From: Apostichopus japonicus
Lineage: Eukaryota; Echinodermata; Holothuroidea; Aspidochirotida; Stichopodidae
Reading direction: 5' to 3'
Assembly (NCBI RefSeq): GCF_037975245.1
Contig: NC_092568.1
Coordinates: forward strand, 12,549,501-12,613,500
Length of the DNA: 64,000 bases
Part shown: one piece after another, positions 50,202 through 61,510 of the stretch
Numbering within the stretch: position 1 is the stretch's first letter
How the letters are laid out: each line of letters opens with the position of its first letter
Notes under the pieces: generated by a model
What the model was told of the DNA's origin: nothing
Databases searched by the model: none
Seen by the model: the letters and a program-made list of their open reading frames with translations, nothing else
Translations under genes and position numbers: made by a program

Positions 50202-53057
50202 GTAAGACAACCTTCCTCCTAAAACTCCACTCATAAATAACAACTGTACCCACAGCTGCCCCTCCTCCACATTTTCCCTTCGCTCATCTTCACCTGTTGA
50301 GGACACATTCATGTAGTGTAGCTGTAGTGGTGGTTCTTGAATTTAAATTCACTAGTGCTAAGTTTCTCCGTGCTACTACTGGTCATTACAAACTCATGAT
50401 GCATAGAGATCAAATCAATTGTGTTTTGGTGGACCAATAAAAAACACTGCTACACAGTCCAGGTTGTATTGCCTTTTCACTTAAACTTGAAGTCAACGAA
50501 GGTCAAAATGTTAAAACTTTGTAAAACAGATCCCTATAGCCAGTTTTTGTGGTCTTTTCGACTTAACTATAATGATGAAACAGGGGAAGTCCCATTCCCA
50601 CAATCTGTCGATTACAAATTCTACAATGCAACAACAGATATTAGAGCAAAAATTAAAATAACTGATAGAAATCAATTTTGTTCGTGAAAATCTTTGTTTT
50701 TAATTAGTTTTTAATGTTTTTTTGATCAACTCAGACATAAGTGAAATGGATTTGTTGTGATTTGTTTGTTTTAAATCACATCGCCAATTGTTATATACAG
50801 TTTTTGATGAGCCGTCCTTTCATCACACGTTATGCAATTATCTCTGACCAGCAGCCATTTTAACAGCAGCTCTACTGTATTTACATTGGGCAGGCAAAAC
50901 ACAGTAGCTGTAACCAGCGAGCGGCCTGCACATCTTCTTCATTCCTTGCTATCTTGGTTCAATTTTTTAAAAAGATCTCAGGCAGCCTGTGCTGTGTGTG
51001 ATTGATTGGCCCCGTGGTCATTTCATGGATCTTGAACCTAAGTCTTGTCTATTTATCGGCAGCTGCATTATCAGGATGGCTTCCTGGGATAGCTTTATAG
51101 CAAAGTAATCAAACAGCTAACAAATTTCAAAGGGACTTCAATTTTAGCATTTGCCAGAAAATAGGAATAAAGCTAGTAAAAGAAATGATACTGCAATGCA
51201 GAGGACACTTGGGGGGGGGGGGGGTGGAGGAAAGACAAGAGACCCACACAGTGAAATATTCATCATTCACGGTGAAGAGCCGCTTTGATTTATCGTGTTT
51301 ATCTGCAGTGCAAGGAGGCAAGGAACAATGACAAAAAGTGTGTTTTATTGCACATGATCAGTTGAACTTTAACACACCCCTTCTCTTTTGTGTTTCCTTG
51401 CTCATTTGTGACGGTTGATATTTAGAATATAATGTATTACAAATGGAGACACACCTGACTCTGCAAAGATTTATCGTTTCACATTTGGAATGTCATTGGT
51501 ATGAAAGAAGGCACATTTTTAAACAGTGACTAAGTTTTTGTGACAATTTTTTATTCTCATCGACTAAAATGAATGGAATTTCATCTGTATTCCATGAGTG
51601 TCTTTTAGCCAGGTTTTAGTTTCATTTAGTTGGGCAGATTAAACAGCTGTTTTGTGCTTACAAATTCCAATTTCTTATCCAAAAATGTGAAATGAGGAAA
51701 AAATGTTACTTTTGGCAGAAATGTTAGTCTTAATATGTTATAATTCAAGAAAAGATTGAGTGCAAGTAATGTTTCTATAGATTTTCTCTTTAAATTTAAG
51801 ATATGCTTAAAATCTCTGGAATGCTCTTTTAAGACTAAATCTGTGATTATATCCCTCGCTTGTCAATGATGGGCCTGATTTTTAATGTTAATCCATTGTT
51901 ATATTCTAATAGCTCAACCAAAGCATGTGTTTCATACAAACAATGGAGCACATGTGGATGACACTCAAAAACTAAACGTGTTATAGTAAACATCCTGGAC
52001 TGTGAACAATGGTTTTATCAGTTTTCAACATATCAAAATTAATTTCATGCCAAAGGTCATCCTTCAACCATTACAGAAAGGGGCATATTACATATGACAG
52101 TAGTTAAAGCAATAGCTTTCAGTCTGTTAAAGCAGATTGTTTATGGTAAATTTTTTCAATTGTTGCCTACTGGCATGAAGATACCAAGTAAAGATTGAAT
52201 GTTAATTTTGCAATGCAATGGGTCCTTAGCCAACATGAGAATGAAGAATGTTAAGTACATAGACTTGCAATTTGAATGAAACGATCACAATGCTGTCCAT
52301 AATATCATACAGTGTTATGTACAAGTATATTCAGCGCAAGTAATTAAGTAAATGTACACTTTGAATTAGTTCACCTTTCCGCGCCATCAGCCAATCTTGA
52401 TACTGTATAATATTGTAAATTTTGATTGGCATTAAAGACTTCTTTGGGGGGGGGGGGAATTCCATTGACAAAGTTGTAGTGATATTTTATTTTATGGCTT
52501 CAATAGGGCACTTGAACAAAGGCCAGTGATAATTATTAAAATCAGTATAGCTAGGTATAGTATAAATGTGGATATAAAATAAGTAAACAGGTCACAAATT
52601 GAAGTTGAAGAGCTTTGTTTTGAATTGCTGAAAATCAAATTCAGTGAAGTATTTAAAGCTAGATCATTCATGATCATCGTCGGATATCAGCTTTTAAATT
52701 TATCTTTGAAAAAATATTGAAACATGATTAATCCAGCCATTCATTATAATAAGGAAAGAAAGGTTTCATTGTTTATTTTATCCTTGATAGGTCCATTTGA
52801 TAGGTAGCTCTTGTTTATTAGTAAGCTTCATGCATCTGTCATTCTTCAGTTTTACATAGAAAAATGCCTTTAAGAAGGTAATATTTTCTTTCTCACTGAA
52901 AATGTGACATTTGAAGTTTGCAATCAGTGCTTTACAGTGTGTGGTATAAAGTATCACACTATTTATACATTAATATCACAAGTCTATTTTTGGTGTCTTT
53001 GGTATTTTGTTAATAACATTTTTTAAATGTTAGAGCATATTTTTTGTTTCCCTAAAG
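50202..53057. other. PLCB intron
   Basis: 2,856 bases of AT-rich sequence with G homopolymer runs near 51211 and 52446. Nothing else recognised. Confidence 0.8.
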
Positions 53058-53137
53058 CAATGGTCAAATGAACTTATAAGGATAGCGTACAGCAGGGCTA
53101 ACCGAACACCATCGAAGTTCCAGTTGTTGGAAAAAAT
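53058..53137 (+). CDS. PLCB: PLCB coding exon: end of PH domain and linker to EF hands
   Basis: 80 bases, starts in phase 0 and ends two bases into a codon; acceptor cctaaag, donor gtaagt. The peptide QWSNELIRIAYSRANR matches the C-terminal PH helix (family W-x-x-E/N-L-x-x-L-A). It is followed by residues leading into the helix before the first EF hand. The split Met codon is completed by the next exon. Confidence 0.92.
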
Positions 53138-54510
53138 GTAAGTATTTTGAAACTGTGTGTAAAATATTGACATGTATGTATTTTTGGTTAACTAGTTAGA
53201 TAATCAACAGGACATCCTGGTAGAGCTGTTAATAGCACAAAAGTGTTGTAAGTGCAAATCAGAATGATCTTCTCCAATGTGGAACCTGGATTTACATGTT
53301 AAAAGTAACACAGAATATAGTTACAATAGTTGTACAACAAAACCTTTCTTTGCTCTTATCACTAGAATCGGACATCTAAAATATTACCCTTTCACTGATT
53401 GCTGGCTTTTATTTACTCCCCTATCTCACCTCAAAATGTTTGCTGATTATACTGTAGGATCTTTAAAGGCATTGAAGACTCGCCCCAAACCGCGGCCATC
53501 TGAAAAAGTTAACTTTCTGTTGCTTGCAAGTGAAGTTTTGTTCGTGTCGCTACAAAATGCAGACAGTAATGAAACATGATACCTTAATTGTTATCTTTAG
53601 CTGGACCTGAGATGTCCATCGCTGTATCGTTTGTACACTGTGCTGTGGGTATTGACCGCAGCTGTATGTACTGACTGTACATGTGTCTAATTACCGACGG
53701 TAGCAAGCTGTGTGTGTATTTTCTGGGATCGATGGTGGTGTCTACACTTCTGTTACACCTCATTCGAAACTAGGTCAAATTACCGGGATTAGACGTTTCT
53801 TTTTGCGGGAGTCTTCACACCCTTTAATTAAAAGGGGAAAAAAGACAGTAGTACAACACAGCATTGCACTACCAGGCTAGAGAATAGGATCAAGACAACA
53901 CATCTCAATCGTGATGCATGATTAGTTATGGAGGAATGACTTCCTCCCCCTCCACCCCCCCTCCAACCCCCCACCACCATTCATCTCCACTGCCCTTATA
54001 TACCTCCCAGGTCAGTGAACGATGGTACAGCCACCTACTTACAGCTCATGCAAGTTCACTAATACAAAAGTGAATATTTACATGAAAAACCATTTGCATC
54101 GTGAATAATACGGCTCACAGTTTCGTCACGGTAAACTTGAAAAGTGTGATACCAATAGATCGCTAGCAGGTGGAAATTTATCTTCTGATAAACTATTTCT
54201 CATTACCAGTTCAGAACAAACAGAAAATCACAATAATAACCAAATAATCTTCTGTATTCCCAAGCTGTAAATTGTAAAGTAGCCAACTTGCAAGAAAATC
54301 AATCTTGTGATTTTGACTTTTCACTGTGTGTATTGTAACTTTTGAGACGGTGTGTGTGGGGTGGGGGAAGGGGCAGGTGAATGGAAGGAAGTATGCAATA
54401 TACCTTTCGTAACAATAGTAGAGAAGTTTGGATTCACTTTGATAATTTTTATTGCTAAGTCTCTTTTTAAATGTTGTTTATAAACTCTGGTTTCTTATAC
54501 CATAATATAG
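53138..54510. other. PLCB intron with a TTAA-type MITE
   Basis: 1,373 bases. The MITE at 53467-53823 occupies about a quarter of it. A pyrimidine-rich stretch lies at 53941-53990. Confidence 0.8.
53467..53823. mobile_element. TTAA-flanked MITE, copy 2 (357 bp)
   Basis: Same family as 34188-34553, flanked by TTAA at 53463-53466 and 53824-53827. Small differences include loss of a few bases after cgccccaaaccg and in the cagacagtaatg region. The right terminal repeat reads GCGGGAGTC in place of GCGCGAGTC. It sits about 330 bases downstream of a PLCB exon. Confidence 0.9.
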
Positions 54511-54564
54511 GTATGTGAAGCTTACCATCCTTGTCAACAGAGAGGGCAGAATTCCAGTCAAGAC
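54511..54564 (+). CDS. PLCB: PLCB coding exon: first EF-hand region
   Basis: 54 bases. One base completes the preceding Met codon and two bases are left for the next exon. Acceptor ataatatag, donor gtgagt. The peptide YVKLTILVNREGRIPVK matches the family segment K-L-x-L-x-V-x-x-x-G-R-I-P-V-K at the start of the EF-hand module, which is structural in PLCs and in PLCB helps contact activated G-alpha-q. Confidence 0.93.
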
Positions 54565-54798
54565 GTGAGTATACCACTGACTAATTTAATTTAATATCCT
54601 ATCCTGTCTGTCTATATGTCAACACATAGCAGAAGAGCTCTATCTTCTTCTTCCTTTCATTTTGTTATTGCTCCATTTAATTTTTCTTGTCAATAGAGTA
54701 CAAGTTCTTTGCCACTCAATATTTATATATATGTGTAGCAAGTGGTATGACAGATATATATATTAAATTAATAACGATCAAGATGGTGTATTGATCTT

Positions 54799-54806
<8 letters not shown>

Positions 54807-54834
<28 letters not shown>

Positions 54835-54885
54835 TTTTATATACATATATATATTACATATATATAATTATATATATATAAAATA
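54807..54885. repeat. TA-rich microsatellite
   Basis: About 80 bases of nearly uninterrupted TA dinucleotides. The preceding gtagcaagtggtatgacaga (about 54736) also occurs at 45781, again next to AT-rich sequence, so both may be ends of one short repeat family. Confidence 0.9.
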
Positions 54886-55583
54886 TAACACAGCAAAATG
54901 GTTGGAAGTCTAAGCAAATTTTGTAAAGTGCAAAGCAAGATTTGGGGACTACTTGATTGGGATTCAGACCAAAGCCTTCACAAATCCTTAGCACAATTTA
55001 TTTTTGCACAAGAAATTGTAATAAAGTGGAGATTATTGCCCACAGCTCTTGTCTTCTTCATATCAAATGCAATTCCAAGTCTTCCAGCATCTCATTTTAT
55101 GGAGAGCAAAAGTGGAATTTTTGTAACTAAGGTAACCAAGATTTCAGATGCAATGTAAGGTATGGTAAGTGTGCATTATCATCATCGGGTAAGGTTTAAT
55201 ATAAATTTCACAGACCCGTTGATTTTGCCACGTTTGCTAGGAAGTTATGAGTGAAGAGTATGCTGGGGAGTCTGAAATATTGTACATGTTACTGAAACAA
55301 TTTTCAGTTCTTAGAAACAAAACTTGCTGTTTTATGCTGATACATACATATCTTTAATAGTGAACATGATGTACAATTGCCTAATGGTACTGTATCAGTT
55401 TTCCATAAAAGAAAAACTTTATTTCTTTTAATATCTATTGCTCTTATTAAGAGGTTCCTTTGGTTTCCATTCTGATTTCCATTCAATATGGGTTCAAAAT
55501 TGTTTACCATCGATGGGTGTGCCTATAGCCGCTTAGTTTTTGGTTTCGATGACAAGAGAAACCCATGCAGTAACGATGGCGTG

Positions 55584-56430
55584 TACATGTGTGTGTGATG
55601 CCCAGCTTGTAAACATAATATCTCAAGATGAGGAATCATGAAGTTGAGGAATCATGGATACTTTTCAAACTTTTCATATAGATGCACCATATTGAGTAGA
55701 AGAACCCTATTGTTTTGGTGAATGTCAAAGGTCATCTGATATCACCAGAGATCAAATGTGAAAACCTTGTAAACACGATATGTCAAGTTAGGAAGCATGT
55801 GTACTTCTCATGCTTAGTATGTGGATACATGATAGTGAGTAGAAGAAGCCTTGTATTTTTGGTGGAGAAGGTTATCTGAGGTCACCAGAGGTCAAATGCT
55901 GAAAACATTGTAAACACTATATCTCATGATAGAAGGTATGAATACTTTTTATACTTGGCATGTGTATGTGTCATATTGAGTAGAACCCTATTGTTTTTTG
56001 TGGAGGTTAAAGGTCATCTGAGGTCACCGGAGGTCAAAATGTGAAAACTTTGTAAACACTATATCTCAAGATAGCACGGATATTTGTCATACTTAGCATG
56101 CGGTTGCATCATATTGAGAAAATGAAATATATAGTGTTTATAGGAGGTCAAAGGTCACTTGAGGTCACCAGACATCAAAAATTGTAAACAAGATATCTCA
56201 AGATTGGAGGCATGAATACTTCTCATATGTATCATGTGGATGTATTATATTGAATGAAAGAAAGCAATTGTTTGGTGGAGGTCAAAGGTCATCTGGGTCA
56301 CCAGCGGTCAAACTCTGAAAACCTTGTAAACATGATATCTCATGGTAGAAATCATGGATACTTCTCATACTTGGTGTGTGGATGCATCACCTGTGAGTAC
56401 AAGACACTCATTGTTTATGGTGGAGGTGTG
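55584..56430. repeat. Tandem array, about six units of 140 bp, with AGGTCA direct repeats
   Basis: Each unit has gtaaacacgatatctcaaga or a variant (near 55608, 55770, 55911, 56052, 56186, 56327), then atacttctcatacttagcat, attgagtagaagaaccctat and a ggtggaggtcaaaggtcatc block. Units at 56145-56157 and 56279-56291 contain the exact direct repeat AGGTCAAAGGTCA; others have near matches (55723-55734, 56004-56016). Confidence 0.88.
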
Positions 56431-57472
56431 TACTGCCACATACAGTAGACTGACCTGTATCTATCATGCCAAAGTGTAATTGTGCATCATAATAGTGGTT
56501 CAGGACATTTATATTATAAGAGCTATTTCTGGTGAACAAGCAGTCTAGTGTTATGAAGTCATCGAAACCTCAATGCATTTTGCATTCTGGTTATTAAGAA
56601 ATTCTTTGATCAAAAGTAATCAATTTGGTCGATCCATGGACATGTGTCCACCAGGTTGATACAGTCTATATTAATCAATGACATCAACACTGTGTTTGAC
56701 TGTGAACAAATGTATGTTTGCAACATGATACAGTTTTATAGACTTGCGTCTTTTGTACAAACCAGTGAGTTGTTTGAAAGAAGATAAGAGTTGCGATCCA
56801 TTTTTCGTGGCTTATCAAGAGTGCATTATCAACAGAAACACTTTGCAATCAAATTTATCACACTCTCTCAGACAGTGCTTTTAGTGAACAGTTTATTGCG
56901 CACCATTAGTAACGAAAATCACTGGTACAACAATTCCCTCTGTCTCAATGTGTGGGAATATGGAATCAGTTCTTATAGCAGCTTAATGAAAATAACCCTA
57001 TTGAAGGTTTTGAATTTAATTCCTCCAATCTCATCTCTTCATTGTCCTTTGAGTTGGAAAGAAGAAATGTTAAGTCAAAAACAAAACCAAAAATTGTGTT
57101 GCCTTATTAAAATTTGTTTACAATTTCCTTTTCAATGATTCTTTATTCCGGACCTATATGATGATAATATCTTTGTAGGTTTGCATTGAATCAATGCATT
57201 TTACAAAACTTCATCGTCTTTTTCAAAGATTGGAAGAGATGTTTGCATATTATTTGAGATGCTAAATTGTTCTCAGCCAACTGGAAAGTTGTCTCTGATC
57301 AGAATGACCTACTCTAACCCCCCCCCCCCACCCCTGCCCTCAAAATCATCTTTTGCCCCAGTTCTAGTTGTCCCAGTACACCTTGGTGATGATATTAACT
57401 ATGTATAACTGCCAGTCCTTATACACTTGTCCTGCTGGTTGTTTGCATATTCTCTCTATATCTTCTCTTAAG

Positions 57473-57554
57473 ATTGAAGAAGATGTTAGCAAACTCTCGA
57501 GATGACAAGAAGCGGATTGACGATGTTCTACAAGCCTCTAATATTCACCCGCAA
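57473..57554 (+). CDS. PLCB: PLCB coding exon: EF-hand region
   Basis: 82 bases. The first base completes a Thr codon and the exon ends on a codon boundary. Acceptor tctcttaag, donor gtaagt. After completion it reads TLKKMLANSRDDKKR and then IDDVLQASNI, matching the PLCB pattern I-x-K-x-F-S-x-D-K-K-R-V-E-x-A-L. The acceptor ends aag rather than the more usual cag. Confidence 0.92.
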
Positions 57555-57888
57555 GTAAGTTCACTTCATTTGATTTATATCTTTCATTTCCAAACTGCTG
57601 TCGACATATCGTGAAATAGAGGTCTTCGAATGAGACTCTTTTAATATTGCATCTACACTTTGGTTATGTTTCCAAAAGTAAGTACCCTTAATTATCCAGC
57701 CATCTAAATGGTTTGCTAGTCAATATACAGTTATCCCAGTGAACAACAGATCTGTGTAATATCATTTCTTGCTCTCAAAGAAAAATATGTGTGCATGCAG
57801 ATGCCCTAGAAGGGTTAGTGCGAACGGTATCCATCTTTAAATTTAATCAAAAATCAAATTTTAATTTGTTTATTTGGAGGGTGAGGCA

Positions 57889-58258
57889 CAGTGGCGGAAC
57901 GTCCATACAGTCAGGGGGGCGGATGCCCCCCCCTGACGGATTCAAATGGACTGCTGGCGCCCTTTTCAGCTTTTTACCACCTTTTACTTATTCACGATTA
58001 TTTACTTTTTATTGCGCTCTCATCTACCTATTGACATTTGTCGCATATTGTTGGCGATGACACTATTTATTCTTCGTTTATCTGCAAATTAGCAAGGCCA
58101 GGAAAGGGTCATTTCCGGTGATCTAGGAAGTATCTTTACTCAAAAAAATTCTGTATGCTCCACGTCAACCTGTGGTGGCGCTCCGCTTAGATAGTGTCGA
58201 AAGCGCCCCTACGGACCATTCTCGCCCCCCTTGACCAATACCCCTAGCTCCGCCACTG
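57889..58258. mobile_element. hAT-type non-autonomous DNA element (370 bp) with perfect 8-bp target duplication
   Basis: Ends CAGTGGCGGAAC and, at the right, CTCCGCCACTG, flanked by identical GTGAGGCA copies (57881-57888 and 58259-58266). The segment tggtggcgctccgcttagat near 58170-58190 is close to the complement of atctgagcggagcgccacca in the element at 29557-30195, so the two belong to related families inserted in opposite orientation. No coding capacity. Confidence 0.9.
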
Positions 58259-59398
58259 GTGAGGCATCATTAAACTGTTCTAGTCACCAGCTTTCCAGAA
58301 AGTACTCTTTGCTTGTCTTGAATTGCACTCTGATGGAGTACTATTGTTTTACCTCAATCAATTATTAAATCACTAACTAAGGAGGGATTAACTTTTAGTA
58401 TATTTAAGAGAGAACTTACTCAAATTTCATTTATTTAGCTGTATAATCCCATATAAAGCAATCTGGTCTACAAATTGGACTACCTAATTCATATACATGC
58501 TAAAGTCTTGCAGATATAAATGACTTTGTTACCTCACCCTAAAGCCTACAGATGTAGTTTTATGCAGCAGTTACTATATGGCTGGTTCATTTCATACATA
58601 CATGCATACCATTCAAAGCAGAGACATTTCGAATTAAAATCCATTTCAAGGGGTTTACAAATACATACATGTCTTTCCATTTCCTAAAAGGCTCAATGAA
58701 AATAATTCATTTTTTTCTTGTTTGGATTATAAATATTTCAAAGGAAATCTAACACTCCACCCAACTGTGAAAGTGAATGTCATAGAAATCTACCGTCGCC
58801 CATGCGTATCACATTTTAAATGGGATTTGAAAAACAAACTCATTGCCCATGCAGGTTTGATGGTCAATGTTTCAATATTAAAACAATAAATCACTTTCCC
58901 AGAGACGACATTGGGGCAATACTAGATACTGAACGGTAGAGTTCTTTCTGCCAATATGCAGACAAACATGCTTATTACGCAGAAGAGGAAATTAAAGGTG
59001 ACAGCTGGTCTTATAAACCAATTAATCGTCCTAGAACAAAGTGACCATTAACAGTGAGCTATCTGGCAGATTGAATTACTAACAGACTATTAATGAAGTT
59101 TATCTTTAATGATCTTTGCTCCAATTATTTCAGTGAATGAATCATGTATCAATTTAAGGTCAAACGTAATGATAAGGTCAATACCTGGTTGGGTAGTAAG
59201 TCACTGCTCTCGTTTTGAAGAAATTTAATAGGACGATGATATTTTACGTCATCCCACTGGGAAACAATAAACAAGTTTTTTGTCTGTTTTTCAAGCTGTG
59301 GGTGCAAAACATTCATTCGAAGGAAGAACAGGATGGAGTAGTGTTTATTGTATATTTTGTTTATTGATAATAAATATTAACATGTGTAAAAGTAAGTT

Positions 59399-59439
59399 GG
59401 CCTGACGTTTCGATCCTAGCAGGATCTTCTTCAGAGGCT
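59399..59439 (-). ncRNA. Hammerhead-ribozyme-like motif of a Penelope-like element, best-preserved copy
   Basis: On the minus strand the order is AGCCT, CTGAAGA, A, hairpin GATCCTGCTAGGATC, GAAACGTC, AGGCC. This matches the hammerhead layout: stem I (GCCT with AGGC), the CUGANGA core, stem II, the GAA core, a palindromic ACGT that could form stem III between two copies, and the GUC cleavage triplet. Penelope-like elements are known to carry such ribozymes with tiny stem III. One extra A between CTGAAGA and stem II departs from the consensus, so activity is uncertain. Only a small part of the element remains. Confidence 0.45.
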
Positions 59440-59917
59440 AAAAAGTAAATAATAGTGTGAATTCAGAGGCTAAATATAAATAATAGTGTGAATTAAATAC
59501 GACCAACTAATGTAGGTAACAACTTTCCCCAAAATTGGGGGGGGGGGGAGGAGGAGGGGAAGATTAGTAGCTTAGGTGTGAGGATTATCTCAAAGTGTTT
59601 CACTTTTAGGAGTTTTTTTGCTTCATACAGGAAAGGTATAAGTTGCAATCGTAATGATTGCTAACAGTTATAGTTAAAGGATTATGAACTCTGAGCCAAA
59701 TGAGGTCAAAGATTCAAGTGTTGTATTTCACATTTATTTGTTATAATTGATACTGAGCAGAGTATCTTTCATTGGAGGCTTTAAAACTAAACACTACACT
59801 CATTTTGTATATCCTATAAATCATACATGTAAATGTTACTCAATCAGACTTGTACTTAAATGTTGTTGCAACAGATTTTCTTTTTATTAAGTTTTTGACT
59901 TTTTTGTCTGTTCACAG

Positions 59918-60018
59918 GAAGGATGCATAGATCCCAAAAAGTTTACTTTCAATAATTTCTTTACATTCTACTTGAGACTGGTGCATGAGAGGGACGTGGA
60001 TCGTGTTTTTCAAGAACT
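59918..60018 (+). CDS. PLCB: PLCB coding exon: EF-hand region
   Basis: 101 bases, phase 0 at the start and two bases over at the end; acceptor gttcacag, donor gtaagc. It contains KKFTFNNFFTFYLRL and HERDVDRVFQEL, equivalent to the family's F-x-x-E-x-F-x-x-F-L-x-x-L-x-x-R-x-D-I-D-x-I-F. It lies about 480 bases downstream of a hammerhead-like repeat in the preceding intron. Confidence 0.92.
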
Positions 60019-61343
60019 GTAAGCAATGATAGTGATGTACTGTGCTTATCCCACACCCATGATCTACCCCTCACCCAACGACCAAATTCGGGGTTACACC
60101 AATGTCACAGAGTCGATCCTCTTTGTGTTGATTATATTAAGTTAGATTTTGTTTATCATCAATTTATTATGATATTCCTCGATAAAACTTTCCTCTTAAG
60201 CAGCTTTTAATGTGTTTGAAGATTTAAGTCTCCCAATGTGTACTGAAGCCAAATGCTTTAAAATAAAAATGGCCAAAGAAGTTCTCACTACTGAAAAAAA
60301 ATTCAAACTTTCTATTTGATTCAAAAGAACACTTTTATATGTCAGGGAAGTTTCAGAATATCAGGATGACACAAACTTGAAATAAACAGGATTCTATGAA
60401 TCATACTGAAAAGGCTAAGAAAAGATGGATACCTCATTTTACTTTTCATCTGTTTAATGTCTTGTGTTTCTGAAGATTTTTTATTGAATTCATTTCATTT
60501 TTTCTAAATAAAGGAGACGTTTAATATCTGTAGATCTGATTCTGGTTTAAAAAATGCCCTTTAAATTCCTGCTGAATATCAAAAAGTTTGGATAAATCTT
60601 GTTAAGCAAAGATTTACCAAAATATACCAGTCTGTGTGTTGTCAAACTCATGACAGACATGTTCTGTTTTTAATAGTTTGCATTCCCTGTCATTAGTTTT
60701 ACATTTTTATAGTTAAAGCAACATTTCAGGGAGGGAATGATGTACAATGAAAGTCACATGGTTCATTACGTTAAGTACCGTTTCAAATAGTTGTATGCAT
60801 TTTCCTTCCCCTTTTTTATTTTTGATTATTTTTGATTTTTTGTGTTAATAAATTGGTTCCCAGCTTGAAGGTTGTAAAACTGTAAAGCACTAGACATGTC
60901 CAATCTCTTTTCTGTACATCTTGAACAGGTGCTTGTAGGTTTAACATCTAATAGGATGTTCTTAACAAGGACTTCAAACTGATGGAAATTTGAGACTTTT
61001 ATAAGCATTTTCATATGCAAGTTTTGCAGAATAGTTTAATAGATATTTTACATGCTATTTATCCAATTTTTTGGAAAGAGGATTGTGTGGTATTTTCCTT
61101 GCAGTATTGTATGTAAACCAATGGGCATGATAAAAAAAAATAAGTCTTTTGGCCTAAGTTTTACTTGCAAATCCATTTCCCCCGTGAATTTCATATTAAT
61201 TTTGTTTCATTTATTTTTGGTTTTCAATAAACTAGTATTTAAAGAGTTGTTTTGCATTCCCAACCTTTTTGACAATTAACTTGATTTGATTTTCATTCAT
61301 AATTGTTCATGTTTTTGTGGGGGGTATTTTTGTTTCCCGCCAG
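60019..61343. other. PLCB intron
   Basis: 1,325 bases of AT-rich sequence; no repeat family, exon or RNA gene recognised. Confidence 0.8.
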
Positions 61344-61510
61344 TGGTGCTAAAAACAAACCGTACCTCACAAAGGAACAGATTGTGAAATTTCTCAACGA
61401 TGGACAGCGTGATCCACGGCTGAATGAAATACTCTATCCGTACCATACAGAACAGGACGCCGTGAAGCTAATCAAAAAGTATGAGCAGAATCAGGCTTTT
61501 GCCAGGAAAG
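61344..61510 (+). CDS. PLCB: PLCB coding exon: EF-hand region with the QRDPRLNEILYP signature
   Basis: 167 bases. The first base completes a Leu codon and one base (first of a Gly codon) is left at the end. Acceptor cccgccag, donor gtaatg. The peptide carries GAKNKPYLT, then QRDPRLNEILYPY, then a K-Y-E-x-N-x-x-x-x-x-K-G end. The middle block is among the most diagnostic sequences of PLC beta enzymes. The open frame continues a little into both introns, which is read-through and not coding. Confidence 0.96.

Larger units (their letters stand above)
54565..57472. other. PLCB intron with AT microsatellite and AGGTCA-bearing tandem array
   Basis: 2,908 bases. Contains the TA-rich tract 54807-54885 and the roughly 140-bp tandem array 55584-56430. 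A C-run lies at about 57319-57330. The 115-codon open frame at 56791-57138 matches nothing I know. Confidence 0.8.
57555..59917. other. PLCB intron with hAT-type element and hammerhead-like motif
   Basis: 2,363 bases. Contains the hAT-type element 57889-58258 and the Penelope-like hammerhead motif 59399-59439, plus a G-run near 59540. No other feature recognised. Confidence 0.8.

Noticed and set aside
56791-57138. 115-codon open frame in a PLCB intron
   Set aside because: No recognisable domain, ordinary intronic composition, and the length is near chance expectation.
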